DNA of 64,000 bases from Trichopria drosophilae (lineage: Eukaryota > Arthropoda > Insecta > Hymenoptera > Diapriidae): positions 100,887,501 through 100,951,500 of the forward strand of contig CM059586.1 of NCBI GenBank assembly GCA_030407085.1, in the 5' to 3' direction. The notes below the pieces were generated by a model. The model searched no databases. It saw only the letters and a list, made by a program, of their open reading frames with translations, and was not told the DNA's origin. Made by a program: the position numbers and the translations under genes. Below, in pieces: positions 56,241 to 64,000 of the stretch. Position 1 is the stretch's first letter. Each line of letters begins with the position of its first letter.

Positions 56241-56533
56241 TCTGGAAAACGTTTTTGCTTTTCAAAAAAATTTTTTTAGTGTTTGTTTATTTATAACTAT
56301 TTGACAACAAATAAAATTGGAATATTAGTGGTATAATATTGTGGACAAATAGTTTAGCTGCTATTAAAACCAATCAATATTTTTAAATATGTCAAAATTC
56401 AATTTTTACAAATGAAATTATCTGGCACAGAAAATGCGGTCCCCAAGAGGGATCAACCTGCTTCAAAGTGTTAATTAAAGATTTTAGTCGCATTTCTTGC
56501 ATTAATTTAAGTATTTCTTTTTTAGTGTTGCAG

Positions 56534-56622
56534 ATCCTCCTTCGACAGGAAGACTCATTGATTGCAGCAAGTTAAAAGAAAGCAGGGACGCCAAAATGGA
56601 AGAGCCAAAGCTCCCACATTAG
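56534..56622 (+). CDS. Possible coding exon, unidentified
   Basis: Two acceptors (TTTCTTTTTTAG, ending 56525, and TTGCAG, ending 56533) lead into a GC-richer block. One frame reads DPPSTGRLIDCSKLKESRDA then KMEEPKLPH and TAG at 56620-56622. A second frame reads ILLRQEDSLIAAS and stops. Which frame, if any, is used cannot be decided without the preceding exon. Confidence 0.25.
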
Positions 56623-56640
56623 CCATAGGTTTACCATAGT

Positions 56641-57692
56641 ACGTAAATAATAAATGTCATGAGAATCATATTTTCAAAAAGGAGTCCTGCCAGTTTTTTG
56701 TTATAAGTACATAATTATATTATTTTGTATAAGATTCTGTTCTCCACGAATTCTGTCAATTTATTATTAACATTTATAATAGTGGCAGGAAAATAATAAT
56801 GAAGACACACCCTAACTTATATTTGTTGTTTATTTACATAAGCTACGTATTCATAATAAAATATTTTGTTAAAATTTTGGAAAAATGAACTACCATGGTT
56901 ATTGGAAAAGATTGTGAAGAAGATTTAAAATTTGTTCGAATTAGTTTCCAAAAAAAAGAAGGTTAAGCGTGGAATTGAACCAGGGTACTTTTTATTGCAG
57001 TTCGAAAGCTCCATGGCTGGTACAGAGGAGGGAGGTAAATACAATAGGGATTCTGATAACAACTAACAGGAAGTTAATCTATAGGCTGCAAAGCTACTTG
57101 AAGGAAAATTTCGCGAAACCTGGATGTTTTATTAGGTCAAAAATAAATGATAGAATTTGTAATAGTTTGGCATTTAGTCTTAAAGAGAATCTCGTAGTGT
57201 TTATATCAGTCTAAATAATTTTTGACATAAACTTTACGAGCATAAGACTGTAAGGAGTATCTTTTTTGGAGTGGTGAAATATATGTTAAACTCAATAAAG
57301 TTTGTATATTATTTTTATCAGCTGTTGTAAACATAAAGTCTTATAGGTGTTATGAAAGGCTACTTTCAAAGGTTAAAATATGTATAGGCTTGTTTTACTA
57401 TTAAACTGTACGCTCTTTGGTCACTCATAAATGTTGCACTAGTTTTCATCAGGATAGATGCTTTTTATTAGCTGGAGAACTTCTTAGAACTTCCTCATGC
57501 AGTAAAGATTTTCAGTCATAAATTACTAGATTAAGCCTATAAAGAAGGAAAATATATTCATCATATTCACATTTAAAAAAGTATTTCTCTCATTATAATA
57601 AATATCAACATTTTTAAACTCATCATCTCACATTGACGCATACATTGGAGTCAGTTTCATCACAAGTGGCATAATATGGTAAAAAAGATAGT
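56641..57692. other. AT-rich sequence, no gene seen
   Basis: A minus-strand T-arm-like word (CCTGGTTCAATTCC) lies at about 56970-56985. A frame at 56969-57214 is open but has no support. Confidence 0.4.
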
Positions 57693-57697
57693 ATATT

Positions 57698-59077
57698 GGG
57701 TGATTCTCCAAAAACAGGGCATTTTCAAGAATGAAAATTTTTTTTTTAAGTTACTGTAAATTCGTTTTTTTTAATGGATTCTTGCTTATTAGCACCAAGT
57801 TAAGTTATTGTTAAAGTAGTCACGATACAAAATTATTTTAAAGGAAAGGGGAAGACTTTTACTATGACGCATTTTCATACGGCTATATAAACCAACAATT
57901 GCTTATCAAAAACTTGAGAAAAATAACTCTAAAGAGTCAAAAACATAATGTACATATCTGATTTAGTGCATTTTTGTGAATAAATGAAAATTATTTATTA
58001 AGTAATAATTAAAAAATTAAGAAAAACACATGAATTTTTGAAGAAGTTTAAGACAAAATAAATTTATTAAAGTTAATGTGTCGTTGGTTAATAACTACAA
58101 TGATAATATTATATTCATAATTTTAATAAATAATATTATTTCATAATAAACTTGATTCATAACGTTGTAACAAATATAAAGTTTAATTTTGTGGTTTTTT
58201 AAATTATATTTAAATAAATGTCTAAGAGGAAGAGAAATATAAATGTTATTTATGATTTGAAAAATATTTTCTGCTACGGGTTACACTTTGTTCTTGTTTC
58301 GTACCTGATACGCCAAATGTTTGGTAACGACAATGAAGGTGACGACAATAAAAATTTGTAAAAAAATCCAATTTTAGATATTTTAAACAATAATAAATTA
58401 AAAAACAAATTGCCAGTAACGTTTATTCCTTTAATCTTTAAGTTTTCATCGTTTTTTAATTGCTGTTTGTATCAAAATACCAAAATTAGGACGGGTGACG
58501 ACAATTAATTTAATAAAAATACGTGGTATTTTTATACAGTTTTTACTTGTTCATGAGGTAAATATGTTCTCTTTTCAATTTTCTATGGAGGATTAGTAAA
58601 GTGTAATGTTTTTTCTTTGATTTTCTCATAAGTTTTAGTAAAAAAATTAATTATTTCCAGTTCATTTATACCAGTTTACTCATTGTCGTTACCTGATAGA
58701 AATTTCTTAAGACATTAATATTTCAATAATTATAAGTATATATATTGATTTAATTAAATATTATACAGAGAGAAATTGTACAGTTTGAGCTGTACTATAG
58801 AAATATTATTTGAATAAATTAAAATAATTCGGTTTCTTAATAGCGCTAATATTTTAAAGTTTTGAACTTAGAGGTTTGGACATATAAAAAATGCTACTTT
58901 TAGTCTTTAAATGTCGTTTTACACCAGTTTTTTGTAACAAAAGTATTATTTTTTCAAATTAACATGGGCCAGGGATATTTATTTAACATTTCTATCGAAA
59001 TTTAATAATTTATTGTCAAAGTTTTTGTAAGATATAACGTAAAGACACGAAAATGCCCTGTTTCCGGAGAATCACCC
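57698..59077. mobile_element. 1.38-kb inverted-repeat element with 5-bp ATATT duplication
   Basis: ATATT (57693-57697) then GGGTGATTCTCCAAAAACAG-GGCATTTTC. Right end GAAAATGCCCTGTTTCCGGA-GAATCACCC then ATATT (59078-59082). The inverted ends are ~30 bases with two or three mismatches. The interior is AT-rich without a transposase frame, and the words GACGACAAT and TAACGACAATG recur. Superfamily not assigned. Confidence 0.82.
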
Positions 59078-59082
59078 ATATT

Positions 59083-59940
59083 ACGTTCCGATGGGGAGGC
59101 CATTATGATGAGGCTTGGAAACTTTATGTAAGTCACGGCAGCGAAATATTTTATGCATATGGCAAGGGTCTGGTGATTTTGCCGCAGCAGTAGATGCATA
59201 AAAGTAGTTTATTCTTGTGCATTCATTACAGAAAACTCGCTTTTTAGTATTTAGTATTTATTATATCATTTAGTGAAAGAATCTTTAATATAATAACAAA
59301 ATAATACTAAATATACTACATACAAATTTGATTGCTTAGAAATTTATTGGAAAAAAAGTAAACGAGTCTACACAGTGGTTGCATGAACTGCGTTCCACTT
59401 ATTAATATAGAAAATTACATATTTTTGTTTATTGCTTTAAAATAATCAAATAAAGCGAGTAAAAAATTATTAACGATTTAAAAATATTGTTTAATTAATA
59501 AAGGAATCTTCGAAGTCGTATTTTAGGTATTTAATTTTTAGTTCAAAATGCACATATCGACTGTATATAATCTATATATTTTCAAACAAATTTTAATTAA
59601 ATATTTAGTTTGTATATTTACAATTTCAATAATATCTCATTGGGATTGATTTAATGACTTCAGTTTTAATTCTGCCTGTTATAAGAAATATTACCATAAT
59701 TTTCAACCTTTTGTTGATAATGTTCATGCTACACAGCAAGTGTAGTTTTGTCGTTGTTACTTTTCATAATAGTAAAATTCATTTTTATTTACTGTATTAA
59801 AAGAATCAACGAACTAAAATATAATGCAAACTAACATGGTTGTTAAATAAATTTTGTTTTCTTTGTTAACATCTGTGTAGTGACTACATAATCATCGAAA
59901 TTTACTTAATAATTTTAACAATATAATATTTTCTTAATGC
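59083..59940. other. AT-rich sequence, no feature seen
   Basis: No inverted ends, arrays or protein-like frames recognised. Confidence 0.4.
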
Positions 59941-59949
59941 AATATTCTA

Positions 59950-60125
59950 TTTTGCTCCCTTATATCGCTGGCGGAAAATAGCACTTTCTCTCCCTTGGGA
60001 GCAAAACAAGTATATCCGAGATAATATAATAAGTTCTTCGTGCTACGAGAGCAAAATGTTATTTGCTGATTCCCTATATCTCGTTTTGCTCGTATATCAA
60101 ATTATACTTTGCTCCCTAGTTGAAT
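59950..60125. repeat. TTTTGCTCCC-bounded repeat, second copy
   Basis: TTTTGCTCCCTTATATCG, GGCGGAAAATAGCAC and TACTTTGCTCCCTAGTTG correspond to the block at 54885-55058. Centre words GGGAGCAAAAC and CGAGAGCAAAAT are internal inverted copies. Confidence 0.55.
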
Positions 60126-60273
60126 AATACGCTATTAAACAAAATAATCAAAATAAAAGCTCTTAAATTGGTTAGGTATTATACGATTTATTCATTTTTA
60201 TGGTTTTTAAATGTTTTAAGTGTTGCAGAACATAGAGGTAATAAATAATAAATCATTAATGAAGGAGAAAATA

Positions 60274-60515
60274 TTTTTTTTAACTCCGTGCGCGAAATTG
60301 AAGTTTGCGCATTATTTTTAGTGCACGAAGTAATTCATTTGCGCACTGCACTTCGCGCACTGAAATGAGTGCGCGAAGTACTTTGCACACTCAAATCAGT
60401 GCGCGAAAAATTTCTCTCACGGAGTCAAAAAAAATAGAATACGTTACATCGTTACTCGTTACACTCGTGCGAAAATCACCCACTTCGCGCACTTGTATCG
60501 TAATATACTATTATC
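60274..60515. repeat. Short inverted-repeat element with GTGCGCGAA words
   Basis: TTTTTTAACTCCGTGCGCGA and AAATTTCTCTCACGGAGTCA are inverted ends around several CACTTCGCGCACTGAAATGA-type repeats (60330-60400). The following ACTTCGCGCACTTGTATCGT and AATATACT match the repeat at 49380-49640. Confidence 0.5.
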
Positions 60516-61479
60516 TACTTTATGGTAGGCAGATTTTAAACTGTGATTTCTAATGTAATAAACGATATCCGAATATTATGCAAATGCAAATGACAAAACA
60601 GTTAAAATTGTTGTTAATTAAACAATTTTTTCTCTTCGAAAACAAAATTTCAAATTCTGTACAAAACGTTTTCTGTGTGATTTTTGCATTTTCAAAATGA
60701 ACTACCATGTATTAAAATTAAGGGAAACGGTAGTGACAATTGAGAATCTTATTGTAAAAATGGGTAAATTATTTTTAGAACGCTCCTTTGTTTTTTTTTA
60801 ATTGCAAATCTTAACGAATTTTTGATTGTGGGTGTAACTGTTAATGTCTATCGTCATCATAGCCAATGTATAAGATATGATCGACTACATATGTAAGGCC
60901 AGAAAACGCAATAGGTACAGAACTAATCATACATTCTCCACTTGCGAGAATGATTGTAAACGATAAAAGCACCACCATCCGCTGAGCGTTCAAAACATCA
61001 ACCCGCGACTATCAATGTTATCTACACCTTCGATTGGCAGTTCTCAGATAACGGCGTAAATAGAAGTGAATACTCAATGTTCAAAATTTAATCGGCGAAT
61101 GTTATTTTTTTATTTGAATGTGGTGCTCGAACCAGATGATTTAAAAAAAGACATTATTTATTACGAAATTCTGTGATGCGCTTACTAATAATTGAAAAAA
61201 TTGGCCTTCAAACTATACACATTTCATTTAAAATAACGACTTGAGTCTCGCAAAGATTTATGATTTACATAAATCCAAATTTATTAAGAGGTTTAATTAA
61301 AGATTTATGTTACACTTATAATAAAACTTATAATAATTCTAATAAATTAAAGGCAATTCCCCTTTTTCTTCTTGATTAATGTTAAAAATATGATCGGTTT
61401 AAGGCAATTGTAAGATGCTCTACTGATAAGTTAGGAATTTACGCTGAAAATCGAACATTAAAAATGTTGTTAAAATTCT

Positions 61480-61770
61480 GCGATCTGTAAGGGTATTTCT
61501 AATGATTATATACGCCCAATTAACGAATGCCAAGAAAATTAATTAGGAGTTTAAAGAGAACTTGGAAAAAGCTGATTTTTATTAATTTCCGATAACTCTT
61601 CGTCGATTCTTAATTAATTTCTTTGGCATTCTGTAAGAGTCCGTGTATGTAAAGTATAATTATTCGCTCAGAGCGCGAATTTTGAAAAATTCATCATACA
61701 TTTTTAATTTACATTTTTAGCGTAATTTCCTACTTTATTGGCCGACTACTTTTAAATCCCTGAAGTCCAA
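61480..61770 (+). repeat. Dispersed repeat, copy related to 63640-63945
   Basis: GATTTTTATTAATTTCCG, TTCTTTGGCATTCTGT and GAGCGCGAATTTTG align in order with GATTTTTATTTATTTCCG, GTCTTTGGCATTTTCT and AGAGCCCGAATTTCG at 63747-63855, about 2.2 kb to the right. Confidence 0.55.
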
Positions 61771-62589
61771 ACACGCGTTTGCTTTTATAAATATTTCTTA
61801 TTCCCGATATTACAACTGGGGTTGATGAAGAACACAATAGAAGAGAAACATTTTCAGTTCATTCTTCTTCTTCACTTATTTCCGTCCAAGGAACAAAATT
61901 CTACACCAAGCAGATATTTTTATTTACAGAATTAACCATAGGGAAGATAATTTTGTTAATATGTTTTATTTTTAATTTATTAAATTCTTCAGGGTGTCTA
62001 ACTATTGATATGTATGAGAACTACCGACATGTAATTAATTATCGATTTTTCATTGAAAAAGAAAATAATACTTTTTGGTCCTAGGCCGTAAAATTGAACG
62101 GCCGAGGAGTCAACACTATTTTTTGATACAATGTTCGCAAAAGTAGGTTTTTCGTTAAGTGCAGAAATCAGTCCGTAATATCACACTTTACGGACTAAAA
62201 GTAAAGTGTCTACTTTACGGACACGTGTATCAAAAAATATATTAAAAAATGTTTATAATAAGATGTATTAACGGTCATTTCGTTACTAGTGCTAGTACTA
62301 GTTATTTCCTGCCTAATAATAGGAAAATTTATACTTTTAAAGCAAGTTAAGAAATAAAACAGAAATAAATGAATTCCACGAATGCCGTAATATCATCTAT
62401 TGACAATTTCTTACTGAATAGGTGTCGATTTTATATACACTACATGTGTAAAATTTACTATTGTAATTACGCAGATATTTATATTTAATTAATGTTATGT
62501 AAACAAATTAATAACTAACAAACATCATTTGTAATGACAAAATTCAGTCGATGGCAAATGTCCAATTGGATCGAAATGAAACTCGGTAT
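61771..62589. other. AT-rich sequence, small inverted repeat at ~62120-62245
   Basis: TTTTTTGATACAATG and GTGTATCAAAAAATA face each other, with TTTACGGAC words between. No gene. Confidence 0.35.
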
Positions 62590-63075
62590 TCGAGTTTTTT
62601 GGGGTCGCTGAGTACCTTTCCTCAGATATTAGAAAATTCAAAATGGGAGATTCAAGATGGCCGACGAAAAATGTAAAAAACTACCTGATGGAAGGTTTTT
62701 TAAGTGGCTGATTACAAATCTGAACTCGGATGGTTACATTCAAAATGGTCGATTGAGGATGATCGATTGAGGTAAGTCAAAATGTAACATCAGCTGGTCC
62801 AATTGGGTATTGGGGTTATTTTAGGTCATTGACTGCAAATCTGAATCCAGATATTGAAATTTTAGTTTTTCAGACTGAGAATTTACAAAATCTGAGTTCA
62901 AATTCGTAATGAGTGACCATGAAAACCCACGACTACCCAGTTGTATCTGGATCAAGTAACGTTTTACATTTTGGGCGGTCATCTTCAATCCGTCATTTTG
63001 AAACTACCAAAGTTGAGTTCAGATTCATAATTAGCGATCCAAATAATCTTCGGGTATTCAGATTCATGAAAAATC
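62590..63075. repeat. CAAGATGGC repeat family, direct and inverted copies
   Basis: GGGGTCGCTGAGTACC, ATTCAAGATGGCCGACG (62590-62680) and GTGGCTGATTACAAATCTGA (~62703) run in plus sense. From 62970 the words are inverted (GGGCGGTCATCTTCAATCCG, TTCATAATTAGCGATCC). The frame at 62913-63176 crosses them and is not called. Confidence 0.6.
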
Positions 63076-63579
63076 GTTCGTCAGAAAAATGTACGTTGCA
63101 AAGGGTTCCAGAAAAATTGTACTTAAATACCGAGACATTTTTTAATACAAGGAAAGCGAACAAGAAATTATTATAAAAAATGATAAATCTGCAGTGTAAT
63201 GCGTTTACAATATACTGTAAATAATATTGTTTCCTGGGCGAAACGAAGAATAAAATTAGTATATTCAGTCGTTTTTAACATTAATATCAATAGACAATTT
63301 CAATAAAGACACGTTCCACAAGTTAATCCAAAATTCGTTATTGTAGCACAAAAGTTAGAACTATAGTTAGTTGTACATTCAACTTATCCTTTTTTCAACA
63401 TTTTTGATAAATTTTTGGTAATACCTAGTTGTAAGATGCACCAAAAGTGTGAAATGTGGAAAAATTCTTTTTCTTTTACATACATCGAAAATGAATATGT
63501 ATATACATAATAATTAAATTCAAAGTACATATTTCTACTCAAAGGTAGTATTTCAACTTTAAGGTAGTTCTAAAGAGGT

Positions 63580-63945
63580 TGACGGTAAGGTAGGAAATTT
63601 CACTAAAAAACCTAAATTCAAGATGAAAGAATACAATTTTTAAAATTATGGTACTGTAAGGGCAATTCTAAGCATTATAAACACTTTCTTAGTAAGTACC
63701 AAAAAATTTGATTGAGAACTACACGAGAATTTTTTGAAATAAGTGATTTTTATTTATTTCCGAAAATTCTCGGACAGTTCACAATTATTGTCTTTGGCAT
63801 TTTCTATGATACCGTCTATAGTAATTAAAATTGCTCTTAAAGAGCCCGAATTTCGGAACATTCTTTCAGTCACTTTATATCTACGGATTTTAGTGAAAAT
63901 TCCTACTATATCAGTCGAACACTTTAGAACCCTCTTAACTGCATT
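63580..63945. repeat. Palindromic dispersed repeat at the right edge
   Basis: GACGGTAAGGTAGGAAATTT-CACTAAAA at the left is matched by TTTTAGTGAAAATTCCTACT near 63890, so the copy is itself inverted. Relatives are at 3650-3900, 13480-13620 and 61480-61770. Confidence 0.5.
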
Positions 63946-64000
63946 TTTTCCGAATTGATATTTTTGAAGCGTGAACAAATTCACCCGAAAACTGTAACTG

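Noticed and set aside
63743..63984. Overlapping 71- and 76-codon frames at the right edge
   Set aside because: They lie on opposite strands of the same dispersed repeat found at 3650-3900; the peptide similarity between sites reflects shared repeat DNA.

Overview
The window looks like repeat-rich, strongly AT-rich nuclear DNA from an insect. The main evidence is a first coding exon of liprin-alpha (36412-36660, minus strand) whose first residues match the insect form of that protein. A very AT-rich copy of mitochondrial nad6 (18279-18587, minus) reads correctly with the invertebrate mitochondrial code. The wealth of small inverted-repeat DNA transposons also fits. I lean towards Hymenoptera because of the extreme AT content of the mitochondrial fragment, but that is inference.

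Most of the sequence is intronic or intergenic. Liprin-alpha is transcribed leftward from a CpG-rich block (about 36990-37735). No second liprin exon was recognised to its left, so intron 1 probably covers the whole left half of the window. On the opposite strand, inside that presumed intron, five short exon-like pieces (21404-21468, 27647-27684, 28472-28563, 31010-31045, 32351-32403) have GT-AG borders and matching phases. Together they read as the last ~94 codons of an unidentified helical protein, followed by polyadenylation signals. Isolated candidate exons elsewhere (minus 1451-1657; minus 17614-17688; plus 49773-49847, 53458-53560 and 56534-56622) are weaker.

The dominant content is non-autonomous DNA transposons, many palindromic and many nested. 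TTAA-flanked elements starting CCC, as in piggyBac, lie at 5702-7008, 25544-26297 and 52111-53377. TA-flanked families with termini CAGTAGGACC, CAGTAGTCC, CAGTGGCCC, CACTGTAAAA, CACAGAGAG and CACTGAGAAAAG are scattered through the window. An element with an ATATT duplication is at 57698-59077, and three copies with ATGACGCTGAAGC ends lie at 33-36 kb. At 24528-25421 three unrelated elements are inserted one inside another, and 25526-27258 is a second nest. Long foldback palindromes occupy 11905-12775, 50287-52075 and 54462-55097.

Tandem DNA includes a 3.3-kb, 22-bp minisatellite with higher-order periodicity (38960-42275), a GAGATCTCA-type minisatellite ending in a hairpin (44925-45790), a 188-bp repeat rich in AACCAAAC (1-960), and a ~115-bp tandem repeat carrying AAGATGGC motifs (20447-20945). 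Two ~300-bp copies of a module with a tRNA-like core sit at 3262-3570 and 7148-7460. No rRNA, intact tRNA, CRISPR array or complete transposase gene was seen. All calls come from reading the sequence by eye; positions marked 'about' may be off by tens of bases.
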